Shown piece by piece: positions 8,692-15,488 of a DNA stretch of 64,000 nucleotides. The stretch comes from DASQFQ01 sp963811595 (GTDB lineage: Bacteria; Actinomycetota; Thermoleophilia; Solirubrobacterales; Solirubrobacteraceae): the NCBI GenBank assembly GCA_963811595.1, contig CAWERW010000005.1, forward strand, positions 1 through 64,000, in the 5' to 3' direction. The notes beneath the pieces are model-generated. The model did not search any database and was not told where the DNA came from. It saw only the letters and a program-made list of their open reading frames with translations. The position numbers were made by a program, and so were the translations under genes. Every line of letters begins with the position of its first letter. Position 1 is the first letter of the stretch.

Positions 8692-9645
8692 CTAAGTGCG
8701 CCGCTTACGCTTCTTCTTCCGCGAGGCGGGGTGTGCGCGGCCGTCCGACGGGCCGGCCTCCGGCTCCGGCTCCGGCTCGGGCTCGGGCTGCGAGCGCCCG
8801 CGGCGCTGGGCCGCGGCCTTCTGGCGCTCCACGCGCTGCGCGGCCGCGCTGGGCCACGGCTGCGCCTCGCCGGTCACCCACGCGGGCGGCATCCCGCTCG
8901 GCCAGCGGCCGGCCAGCAGCAGCGCCATCGCGGCGAGCCAGAACGTCTGCACGATCGGCAGCGGGGACAGGATCGGGAGCACGATCAGCGCGCCGCAGAT
9001 GACCCCGAGCACGCCCATGAACCGCGTCAGCAGCCCGGTGCGCATGGCGTTGAGGCAGATCACGACCCACGCGAGGCCCATCGCGAGCGAGGCGAGCCCG
9101 ATCGCCTGGGTGCCGGGGATGCCGATCAGCTGCGCGGTCACGAGCAGCGACGAGTCGCCGATCGCGTCGGCGCGGTCGACGGTGCGCGACCCGTCGAGGA
9201 AGCCCGAGATCTCGGCCGAGGTGCCGAGCGTGAACAGGACGGTGGCGACCGCGCCGCCCACGCCGCCGGCCAGCGCGACGTAGATCCAGAAGCCCTTGAA
9301 CGCGTCGGTCCGCGAGCGCACCGCGCTGGCGAGGTACGCGAGCATGAGCGCGATCGCGATGAACCCGATCCCGCGCGCCAGCGCGGTCAGCAGGACGGTC
9401 ATCGCGCGGTCGTCGTAGAACTCGTAGTAGGCCGTGCGCAGGCTCGGGAGCGCGCCCACGCTGCCGTCCTGCCCCGCGCGCGCCAGCGAGTCCGCGAAGC
9501 CCGTCACCGGCGCGTCGTTGAAGATCGCGGCGGTGGCGACGCCGGAGCCGATCACCAGCACGGCGCCGAGCGCCGAGGCGATCGCGGCCCGCGGGCCCTG
9601 CTTGGCCTCCCATTCGAGGGCCTCGTCGGGGGTCGCGGCGGCCAC
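8692..9645 (-). CDS. Polytopic membrane protein with Pro-Glu repeat and basic tail
   Basis: 317 residues. A short cytoplasmic N-terminus is followed by about six membrane helices over residues 20-255 with polar loops, vaguely like DUF4386-type proteins, though I do not recognise the family. The C-terminal 60 residues are hydrophilic: a PEPEPEPEPE run followed by a strongly basic end (SRKKKRKRRT). Such a tail could anchor to RNA, DNA or acidic lipids; that is speculation. GTG 9645 starts 2 bases after the stop of the 71-residue gene upstream, so the two are probably co-transcribed. Confidence 0.7.
   Translation of the reverse strand: MAAATPDEALEWEAKQGPRAAIASALGAVLVIGSGVATAAIFNDAPVTGFADSLARAGQDGSVGALPSLRTAYYEFYDDRAMTVLLTALARGIGFIAIALMLAYLASAVRSRTDAFKGFWIYVALAGGVGGAVATVLFTLGTSAEISGFLDGSRTVDRADAIGDSSLLVTAQLIGIPGTQAIGLASLAMGLAWVVICLNAMRTGLLTRFMGVLGVICGALIVLPILSPLPIVQTFWLAAMALLLAGRWPSGMPPAWVTGEAQPWPSAAAQRVERQKAAAQRRGRSQPEPEPEPEPEAGPSDGRAHPASRKKKRKRRT
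8757..8789. repeat. Short hexamer repeat encoding Pro-Glu
   Basis: About five tandem copies of a CTCCGG/CTCGGG hexamer inside the preceding membrane-protein gene. They encode the alternating Pro-Glu stretch. Such simple repeats can slip, so copy number may vary among strains. Confidence 0.6.
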
Positions 9646-9647
9646 GG

Positions 9648-9863
9648 TCAGGCCGTCCGCTCGGGCGGGCCGCCGATCGGCGTGCGCGCCGGTCCAGCGC
9701 GCATCGTCCGCCGGGGTGGCTCGGGATCGATCTCGTTGCGCCCGGCGACCCGCGACACGCGGTCGCCGGCGAACAGGAGCACGTCCAGCGCGGGCGCGAG
9801 GACGCGGATGAGCGTCTCCACGCGCCGCCTGCGAGCGCGCTGGGATGGGGTGAGGGCCGCCAC
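9648..9863 (-). CDS. Conserved small protein of unknown function
   Basis: 71 residues from GTG 9863, beginning with a basic helix (SQRARRRRVETLI), then a hydrophobic segment (RVLAPALDVLLFAGDRVSR) and a Pro/Arg-rich end. It could be a peripheral or single-pass membrane peptide. A TACAAT -10 box lies 9 bases before the start with no Shine-Dalgarno, so a leaderless mRNA is likely. It shares a two-way promoter with the CBS-domain gene at 9892 and leads into the membrane protein at 8692-9645. Confidence 0.6.
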   Translation of the reverse strand: MAALTPSQRARRRRVETLIRVLAPALDVLLFAGDRVSRVAGRNEIDPEPPRRTMRAGPARTPIGGPPERTA

Positions 9864-9872
9864 GGGGGAGCG

Positions 9873-9882
9873 ATTGTAGACT
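9873..9882. promoter_or_regulatory. Two-way promoter, overlapping -10 boxes
   Basis: Plus-strand TAGACT (9877-9882) and minus-strand TACAAT (9878-9873) share the TA step at 9877-9878. Each lies exactly 9 bases from a GTG start codon (9892 and 9863). The layout suggests divergent leaderless transcription from one melting site. Confidence 0.6.
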
Positions 9883-9891
9883 CGCGCCCCC

Positions 9892-10341
9892 GTGCTCATC
9901 CGTGAGGTCATGACCGAAACCGTCGTCACCGCTCCGCCCGCGTGCAGCGTGCGACAGATCGCCGAGATGATGCGCGAGCGCAACGTCGGCTCGGTCGTGC
10001 TGATCGAGGAGCAGCGCCCCGTGGGGTTCCTCACCGACCGCGACCTCACCGTCTCGGTGCTCGCCGACGGCCGCGACCTCGGCGACCACGCCGCCGACCA
10101 CGCGTCCACGCCGGTCATCACCGCGGGCGCCGAGATGCAGGTCGACGAGGCTGCCGAGCTGATGATCCGCCACGGCGTGCGGCGGCTCGTGATCGTCGAC
10201 GGGGAGCGGCTGATCGGAATCCTCACGCTCGACGACATCTCGTCGCGCACGGGCGACGCCGAACTCGCCGCGCAGCTCTCGACACGGGTGACGCGCGCGG
10301 TCATGCCGGATTTCTTCTTCCACGAGCGAGGTGACCACTGA
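9892..10341 (+). CDS. CBS-domain pair protein
   Basis: 149 residues comprising two CBS motifs (about residues 3-60 and 68-128), a Bateman module that usually senses adenine nucleotides or SAM. VGSVVLIEEQRPVGFLTDRD and RRLVIVDGERLIGILTLDDI are the typical half-site strands. No catalytic domain is attached, so it is a stand-alone sensor. Start is GTG 9892, leaderless by its -10 spacing. The stop TGA shares one base with the ATG of the next gene, so the 87-residue protein is probably a coupled partner. Confidence 0.88.
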   Translation: MLIREVMTETVVTAPPACSVRQIAEMMRERNVGSVVLIEEQRPVGFLTDRDLTVSVLADGRDLGDHAADHASTPVITAGAEMQVDEAAELMIRHGVRRLVIVDGERLIGILTLDDISSRTGDAELAAQLSTRVTRAVMPDFFFHERGDH

Positions 10342-10604
10342 TGGAAGGCTTCGGGAGCTTCTTCAACGATCCTGAGATGCAGCGCCGGCTCCAGGAGATG
10401 GCCGAGCAGATGCAGAGCGCGCAGTCGATCGCGTGGGCCGACAACGCGATCAAGCTCGCGGTCGACATGACCGTGGCGGCCATCAACCGGGTCAACGTCC
10501 AGGGCACCACCGAGCAGCAGGCGCAGCAGATCCGCGCCGTCATGGCGGTCGTCTTCCCCGAGGCCGTCACGCTCGTGCGCGAGGCCCGGCAGGGCCTCTC
10601 CTAG
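10341..10604 (+). CDS. Small helical protein coupled to CBS gene
   Basis: 87 residues, predicted mostly helical with no membrane segment: Gln/Glu-rich N-terminal half (QRRLQEMAEQMQSAQS) and an amphipathic C-terminal half. I do not recognise a family. ATG 10341 overlaps the CBS gene stop by one base (TGATG), which implies translational coupling and a possible physical partnership. Its stop overlaps the stop of the convergent flippase-like gene by 4 bases. Confidence 0.65.
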   Translation: MEGFGSFFNDPEMQRRLQEMAEQMQSAQSIAWADNAIKLAVDMTVAAINRVNVQGTTEQQAQQIRAVMAVVFPEAVTLVREARQGLS

Positions 10605-11545
10605 GCTTCGGCGCCCCGGGCCTCGCGGCCCGCCGCGATGACCTCCTTGAAGGAGCGGAAGCGGAAGATGAACACGAGCGCGCCGAAGCCGACCGCGAAC
10701 GAGGCCGCGCCGATCGCGATCTGCTGGCCGACGGAGTAGGCGGCCACGGTCGCGCCCGCCACGCCGCCCGCGAACACCTTGACCAGCAGCGCCTGCTGGA
10801 CGCCGGCGCCGCCGGGCGTGAACGGCACGAGCGCGGCGACGGCGTTGACGCCGAGGACGAGCAGGACGTTCTTGACCGAGCCGCCGACGTTGAACGCCTC
10901 GAGCAGGAACCAGAACGCGGTGAAGCGCAGGCACCAGGCGCCGAGCTGGACCAGGAAGACCTCGCGGACGTAGCGCCGGCGGTCCTTGAGGATGACCACG
11001 CCCTGCCGCACGCGGGCCCAGAACGCCCGCACGCGCGCCGACAGCACCGCCACGGCGACGAGCGAGAGGATCGCCAGCACGGTCAGCAGGAACAGCGTGA
11101 AGCGCGGGTTGGAGGCGAAGAACGCGAGGTCGAAGATCGGCAGCTTCGAGAAGTCCGGCGGCTTCGGGAACGCGCCCTGGGTGAACGCGAACGCGAGGAT
11201 CGGGATCGCCATGCAGAGGTCGAAGATCGCCTCCACGAAGAAGCTCGAGCCGACCGCCGGGTAGCTCGAGTTCGGGATCGAGGTCTTGGTCAGGAAGAGC
11301 TTGATGATGTCCCCGCCGCGCGCCGGCACGACCTGGTTGAAGCCGTACGCGGCCATGTAGGCGCCCCAGATGCGGCGGAACTCGAAGCGCTCGTCCGGGT
11401 AGGCGGCCCGCAGCACGTGGAAGTACGCGCGGGCGCGGATCGTCAGGTACGCGATGAAGGCCGCGAGCCCGACCAGCAGGGCGATCCACTGGATCGAGGC
11501 GAGGCTGCCGAAGAAGTCGCCGACGGCGTCGAAGAAGGCCGACAC
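10601..11545 (-). CDS. Lysylphosphatidylglycerol synthase TM-type/flippase-like membrane protein
   Basis: 314 residues with about eight membrane helices, of the UPF0104/LPG-synthase transmembrane family (COG0392). The conserved AAYGFNQVVPARGGDI segment near residue 66 and the NAVAALVPFTPGGAGVQQAL segment near residue 235 are family marks. Related proteins move or modify lipids, but no aminoacyl-transfer domain is attached, so the reaction is unknown. Start is GTG 11545 with TAACCT ending 6 bases upstream, indicating a leaderless mRNA. Confidence 0.87.
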   Translation of the reverse strand: MSAFFDAVGDFFGSLASIQWIALLVGLAAFIAYLTIRARAYFHVLRAAYPDERFEFRRIWGAYMAAYGFNQVVPARGGDIIKLFLTKTSIPNSSYPAVGSSFFVEAIFDLCMAIPILAFAFTQGAFPKPPDFSKLPIFDLAFFASNPRFTLFLLTVLAILSLVAVAVLSARVRAFWARVRQGVVILKDRRRYVREVFLVQLGAWCLRFTAFWFLLEAFNVGGSVKNVLLVLGVNAVAALVPFTPGGAGVQQALLVKVFAGGVAGATVAAYSVGQQIAIGAASFAVGFGALVFIFRFRSFKEVIAAGREARGAEA

Positions 11546-11565
11546 GGCCTGAGGTTACGCGGCGC

Positions 11566-12312
11566 TCAGCGCGTCTGGCGTGTAGGGCGGATCAGCAGCT
11601 CGTTGACCGACACGTACGGCGGCTGGGAGACGACATAGAGGATCCCGTTGGCGATGTCCTGCGCCCGCAGGATCTCGCCGATCTGCTCCCGCATACCGTC
11701 GAGCGTCTCGAGCACCTCGCCCTCGTTGTGGCTCTGCAGCTCGGTGTCCACCATCCCCGGCTCGATCAGCGTGACGCGGATGCCGGCCTCGGTGACCTCG
11801 TTGCGCAGACCCTCGGAGAACGCGCCGACGGCGAACTTGGTGGCCGCGTAGACGGCGTTGCCGGCGCGGGCGAACCGCCCGGCGACGGAGGAGACGTTGA
11901 CGATGTCGCCGCTCCCCTGAGCGCGCATGATCGGCAGCGCGGCGGACGTGCAGTAGAGGAGACCGAGCACGTTGACGTTGATCATCGTGCGCCACTGCTC
12001 GCTGTCCGCCTGCTCGACCGGGCCGAGGAGCATCACGCCGGCGTTGTTGACGAGCGAGTCGAGGCGGCCGAGGCGCTCGTGGGCGGTCTCGACGAACGCG
12101 CGGGCCTGGCCCTCGTCGGTCACGTCGACCTCGAGCGGGACGGCGGTGCCGCCCTCGTCCTCGATGCGGGCGGCGAGCGCGTCGATGCGGTCCTTGCGGC
12201 GGGCGCCCAGCGCGACGCTCGCGCCGGCCTTGGCAAGCGCCAGCGCGGTCGCTTCCCCGATCCCCGAGGAGGCGCCCGTGATCGCCACCGCCTTGCCCGA
12301 CAGCTCCGCCAT
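11566..12312 (-). CDS. Short-chain dehydrogenase/reductase, YdfG-like
   Basis: 248-residue classical SDR. TGASSGIG near residue 13 binds NADP(H); RR at residues 38-39 favours NADP. NNAG and the catalytic Ser, Tyr and Lys (VSSVAGRF, YAATK) are all present. The closest recognisable group is NADP-dependent 3-hydroxy acid dehydrogenases such as YdfG, but substrate is uncertain. The -10 box TAGAGT at 12328-12323 begins with the TAG stop codon of the upstream STAS gene, 10 bases before the ATG. Confidence 0.9.
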   Translation of the reverse strand: MAELSGKAVAITGASSGIGEATALALAKAGASVALGARRKDRIDALAARIEDEGGTAVPLEVDVTDEGQARAFVETAHERLGRLDSLVNNAGVMLLGPVEQADSEQWRTMINVNVLGLLYCTSAALPIMRAQGSGDIVNVSSVAGRFARAGNAVYAATKFAVGAFSEGLRNEVTEAGIRVTLIEPGMVDTELQSHNEGEVLETLDGMREQIGEILRAQDIANGILYVVSQPPYVSVNELLIRPTRQTR

Positions 12313-12325
12313 CCGGCGGGGGACT

Positions 12326-12691
12326 CTAGTCGTCGATGGGCGTGAGTGCGGCCGCGAGCTTGTCGCGCGACGAGTAGGCGGCGAACGTGTCGAGCGTGCC
12401 GGCGAGGTCGAGCACGCGGCGCGCCGTGCCGGGCGGGCACAGCAGGGCGAGCGGGCGGTCCTCGCGGGCGAGCAGCGCGCGGGCGCGCAGAAGGGCGCCG
12501 AGCCCGGTGGAGTCGAGGAAGGCGACGTCGGTCAGGTCGAGGACGAACGCGCCCTGGGTCCCCCACACGACGAACTCGACGGCCTCGGTGAAGCGCGTCG
12601 CGCTGGTGAAGTCGAGGTCGCCGGTCAGCGCGAGCCCGCGGGCGCCGCCAATCGTCGTCTCGCGGATGGTGAGGGATTCGAGGGCGGTCAT
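12326..12691 (-). CDS. STAS-domain anti-sigma factor antagonist
   Basis: 121 residues forming one STAS fold. LDLTDVAFLDSTGLGALL carries the serine that, in SpoIIAA/RsbV proteins, is phosphorylated by the cognate anti-sigma kinase to switch partner binding. No anti-sigma kinase or sigma factor lies nearby, so its partner is elsewhere. TACGTT lies 7 bases before ATG 12691 and no Shine-Dalgarno is seen. It lies divergent to a Crp-like regulator gene. Confidence 0.88.
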   Translation of the reverse strand: MTALESLTIRETTIGGARGLALTGDLDFTSATRFTEAVEFVVWGTQGAFVLDLTDVAFLDSTGLGALLRARALLAREDRPLALLCPPGTARRVLDLAGTLDTFAAYSSRDKLAAALTPIDD

Positions 12692-12698
12692 GGCTCGG

Positions 12699-12750
12699 AA
12701 CGTAGGACCCGCGCGACCGCTTCGAAGTTGCAAGGTTGGCGGACGTACGT
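12699..12750. promoter_or_regulatory. Intergenic control region between STAS and Crp-like genes
   Basis: Contains TACGTT (12704-12699) serving the STAS gene and an 8-base palindrome ACGTACGT at 12743-12750, about 20 bases before the Crp-like start. The palindrome could be an operator half or a -10 (TACGTA) for the plus-strand gene. Function is inferred. Confidence 0.4.
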
Positions 12751-12769
12751 ATGCGCGCGGACGCGCTCG

Positions 12770-13516
12770 ATGAGATTGACTGTCGCTGTGAGCGACCGCG
12801 CGATCTCGATCGTCGACGCCGATCCCGAGCTCGGCGACCTGCTCGACAAGGAGGACTTCGAGCGCGCGCAGCGCGGGGCGCTGGCGCGCGTCGCGCGGCT
12901 CTCGCCGGGTCACTGGGACGCGGCGGCGTCGCTCGAGCACGACGCCCACCACCGCGGCTTCCTGCTCGTCGACGGGCTGCTCTCGCGCGAGGTCGACGTG
13001 CTCGGCCGGCGCTGCGTGGAGCTGATCGGCCCGTGCGACGTGCTGCGGCCGTGGTCCTGGGACGAGGCGGGCTCGCACGTGCAGGCCGAGGTCGGCTGGC
13101 AGGTGCTCGAGGAGACCACGCTCGCGGTGCTCGACCACGGCCTCGTCGAGCGGATCACGCCGTGGCCCGCGATCGGCGTGGAGCTCTTCAACCGCGGGAC
13201 GCGGCGGGCCCACCACCTCGCGGTGGCGCTGGCGATCGCGCACCACCAGCGCATCACCGACCGGCTGCTGCTCACGCTCTGGCACCTCGCGGAGCGCTGG
13301 GGCCGGGTCACGCCCACGGGCATCCTCGTGCCGCTGCCGCTCGGCCACCAGCGGCTCGCCGACCTCGTCGGCGCCCACCGGCCGTCGGTGACGAGCGCGC
13401 TCGGGGAGCTCACCCGCGCGGGCCAGATCTCGCGCCGCGACGACGGCGTCTGGGTCCTGCACGGCTCACCGCCGGAGGAGCTGCGCCACCACAAGCTCGC
13501 TCAGGTGCCCACGTAG
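12770..13516 (+). CDS. Crp/Fnr-like transcriptional regulator
   Basis: 248 residues from ATG 12770 (GTG 12788 is also possible). A cyclic-nucleotide-binding-like beta domain occupies about residues 10-130 and a winged helix-turn-helix about 165-235, with RLADLVGAHRPSVTSALGEL as the recognition region. The ligand pocket is divergent, without the Arg-Ser cAMP signature, and lacks an N-terminal Cys cluster for FeS, so the signal is unknown. It is monocistronic and divergent to the STAS gene. Confidence 0.85.
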   Translation: MRLTVAVSDRAISIVDADPELGDLLDKEDFERAQRGALARVARLSPGHWDAAASLEHDAHHRGFLLVDGLLSREVDVLGRRCVELIGPCDVLRPWSWDEAGSHVQAEVGWQVLEETTLAVLDHGLVERITPWPAIGVELFNRGTRRAHHLAVALAIAHHQRITDRLLLTLWHLAERWGRVTPTGILVPLPLGHQRLADLVGAHRPSVTSALGELTRAGQISRRDDGVWVLHGSPPEELRHHKLAQVPT

Positions 13517-13530
13517 GGCATCCTGAGCGC

Positions 13531-13784
13531 GTGGCCGACTACACCAAGCTCAACCTGAAGCAGGACGTGGAGGACATGGCGCCCCGGTTCGGCTACTTCC
13601 GCCTGCCGTTCGGCCACCAGCACGGCGAGCAGGAGGAGGTCTACGTCGTGCTCTCCGGCAGCCTGCGCGTCAAGGCCGGCGAGGACGTCGTGGAGCTCGC
13701 CGAGCTCGACGCGATCCGGGTGCCCGGCGCCACGCCGAGATGCTGATGGACTTCTGGCCCACCGACGACAAGGAGCAGTCATGA
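13531..13784 (+). pseudogene. Decayed cupin gene (two internal deletions, one with frameshift)
   Basis: The open frame from GTG 13531 to TGA 13746 encodes 71 residues with a clear cupin core (GHQHGEQEEVYVVLSGSLRV). Compared with the small-cupin family it lacks about 30 residues between APRFGY and FRLPFG. After RVPG it shifts frame and stops. The lost reading continues in the +2 frame as HAEMLMDFWPTDDKEQS and ends at TGA 13782-13784, overlapping the ATG of the next gene. The intact ancestor was therefore coupled to the VOC gene. The metal site keeps only part of its ligands. A sequencing error could explain the frameshift but not the first gap. Confidence 0.65.
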
Positions 13785-14173
13785 AGGTCACCGGAGTCGA
13801 CTTCACGTGCGTGCCGATCCAGGACTTCGACCGCGCACGGGAGTTCTACGAGGAGACGCTCGGGCTCGAGTTCGGCAAGCGCTGGGGCAACATGCCGGCG
13901 GCCGAGTACGAGACCGGCAGCCTCACCATCGCGCTGATGCAGCCCGACGCCTTCGGGCTCGAGTTCAAGCCCCACAGCCTGCCGATCGCGCTGCACGTCG
14001 ACGACGTCGCGGCCGCCCGCGAGGAGCTCGAGGCCAAGGGCGTCCAGTTCCAGGGCGACATCATCGACTCCGGCGTCTGCCACATGGCGAACTTCGCCGA
14101 CCCGGACGGCAACCAGCTGATGCTCCACAACCGCTACGCGCCGCCGGGCGTCACTCCGCCTTCAGAGCAGTGA
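13781..14173 (+). CDS. VOC-family (glyoxalase/bleomycin resistance fold) protein
   Basis: 130 residues with two beta-alpha-beta-beta-beta modules: VTGVDFTCVPIQDFDRAREF at the start and ALHVDDVAAAREELEAKGV in the second half, ending with FADPDGNQLMLHNRY. It is probably a metal-dependent lyase, isomerase or dioxygenase; the substrate cannot be told. ATG 13781 overlaps the remnant stop of the upstream cupin gene (ATGA), and its own end overlaps the convergent bcp gene by 23 bases. Confidence 0.85.
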   Translation: MKVTGVDFTCVPIQDFDRAREFYEETLGLEFGKRWGNMPAAEYETGSLTIALMQPDAFGLEFKPHSLPIALHVDDVAAAREELEAKGVQFQGDIIDSGVCHMANFADPDGNQLMLHNRYAPPGVTPPSEQ

Positions 14174-14612
14174 GCACCTCGTCGTCGTGCGTGCGCGGCG
14201 ACGCCTTCGGGATGACGTGCTTGACGATCCCGTCGGGATCGATGATGAACGTCGCCCGCTGCACGCCGAGGAACGTACGGCCGTACATCGACTTCTCGAC
14301 CCACGTGCCGTAGCGCTCGGCGATCGCGTGGTCCTCGTCGGCGAGCAGCGTGAAGTTCAGCCCCTGCTTGTCGTGGAAGCGCTTGACCGCCTTGACGGGG
14401 TCGGGCGAGACGCCCAGCACCGTGGCGCCGAGCTCGGCGTACTCGCCCTCGTGGTCGCGCACGCCGCACGCCTGCGTGGTGCAGCCCGGCGTGTCGGCCT
14501 TGGGATAGAAGTAGAGGACGACCGGCCTGCCGCGCAGGTCCGACAGCGTGACGGGCTCGCCGTCCTGGTCGGGGAGGGTGAAGTCCGGCGCCTCCGCGCC
14601 CAGTGCGATCAC
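14151..14612 (-). CDS. bcp: Thioredoxin-dependent peroxiredoxin (Bcp/PrxQ)
   Basis: 153 residues. Reduces hydrogen peroxide and organic hydroperoxides in the cytosol using thioredoxin. DTPGCTTQACGVRD holds peroxidatic Cys44 and resolving Cys49 five residues apart, the atypical 2-Cys arrangement of PrxQ. DFTLPDQDGEPVTLSDLRG is the standard opening. GTG 14612 overlaps the mutM stop by four bases (GTGA), so peroxide removal and oxidised-base repair are translated together. Confidence 0.95.
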   Translation of the reverse strand: MIALGAEAPDFTLPDQDGEPVTLSDLRGRPVVLYFYPKADTPGCTTQACGVRDHEGEYAELGATVLGVSPDPVKAVKRFHDKQGLNFTLLADEDHAIAERYGTWVEKSMYGRTFLGVQRATFIIDPDGIVKHVIPKASPRTHDDEVLTALKAE

Positions 14613-15451
14613 TTGAGCAGCCTCGAGAGCCGGCGGTCCTTGAGAACGCGTCCCTCCGTCTGGCAGGCGGGGCAGTAGGTCATCACGTAGTCCTCGTAGA
14701 AGACGGCCTCGAGCACGGCCTCGCAGCGCGGGCACGGCTCGCCCTGGTGCGCGTGGACGCGCGTCGGCTTCGGGAACTTCTCGGGCAGCGGCATCGCCAC
14801 CTGCTCCTCGTAGACGTCGAGCACGCGGCCGAGCTCGGAGACCATCGCCTCGCGCAGCGTCCCGGCCTCCTCGTCCGACAGGTCGTCGCCGCGCTTGAAC
14901 GGGGACAGCCGCGCGGTGTGGAGGATCTCGTCGACCCAGGTGCGCCCGATCCCCGCGACGACCTGCTGGTCGCGCAGCAGCGAGTGCAGCGGCCGCGGGG
15001 CCTTCAGCAGCGGCGCGAGGTCCGGCGGGTCGGGCCACGCCTCGGGCCCGAGCCGATCCAGCGCCTCGTCGCCCTCGACCGCCTCCGGCCGCAGCAGCTT
15101 CACCCACGCGCGCTGGCGCGTGCCGAACTCGCGCAGGCGCAGCTCGCGGTCCTCGGACAGCCTCAGCCCGACGCGCATCGTGCGGTCCTTCATCGTCGCG
15201 CGCTTGGGGAACAGCTGCAGCCGCCCCGCGCTCATCAGGTGCGTGAGCAGCACGAGCCCGCCGGCGTCGATCATCAGCAGCTTGCCGCGCCGCCGCACGC
15301 CGTCGATCGTCGCGCCCTCGAGCGCGCTCAGCGGCGGGTCGAACGTCTTCAGCGCGTTGATCCCCGGCGCCACCGCGGTCTCGATCGTCTCGCCCACCAC
15401 CGACTCGTTGAGCCGGCGCGCGGTGATCTCCATCTCGGGCAGCTCGGGCAT
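14609..15451 (-). CDS. mutM: Formamidopyrimidine-DNA glycosylase (Fpg/Nei family)
   Basis: 280 residues. Excises oxidised purines such as 8-oxoguanine and nicks the abasic site. MPELPEME gives the catalytic Pro2 and Glu3, Lys57 lies in RRRGK, and a C-terminal zinc finger CPRC...CPAC (around residues 241-264) is complete. The central segment departs from E. coli MutM and resembles the actinobacterial Fpg2/Nei-like group, so the damage spectrum may differ. The start has TACCGT 9 bases upstream and no Shine-Dalgarno. It is coupled to bcp downstream. Confidence 0.92.
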   Translation of the reverse strand: MPELPEMEITARRLNESVVGETIETAVAPGINALKTFDPPLSALEGATIDGVRRRGKLLMIDAGGLVLLTHLMSAGRLQLFPKRATMKDRTMRVGLRLSEDRELRLREFGTRQRAWVKLLRPEAVEGDEALDRLGPEAWPDPPDLAPLLKAPRPLHSLLRDQQVVAGIGRTWVDEILHTARLSPFKRGDDLSDEEAGTLREAMVSELGRVLDVYEEQVAMPLPEKFPKPTRVHAHQGEPCPRCEAVLEAVFYEDYVMTYCPACQTEGRVLKDRRLSRLLK

Positions 15452-15460
15452 CGTCCGTAG

Positions 15461-15470
15461 ACGGTAGCTA
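15461..15470. promoter_or_regulatory. Two-way promoter candidate between mutM and M20 peptidase genes
   Basis: Minus-strand TACCGT (15466-15461) lies 9 bases from the mutM ATG. Plus-strand TAGCTA (15465-15470) shares the TA step and lies 18 bases from ATG 15489; TATGTA at 15469-15474 is an alternative. The mutM side is the better supported. Confidence 0.45.
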
Positions 15471-15488
15471 TGTAGCGTCCCCGGCCGG

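Noticed and set aside
8757..8789. Tandem repeats as a possible CRISPR or mobile-element end
   Set aside because: Units are only 6 bases, with no spacers, and they encode Pro-Glu inside a gene. No cas genes are present.
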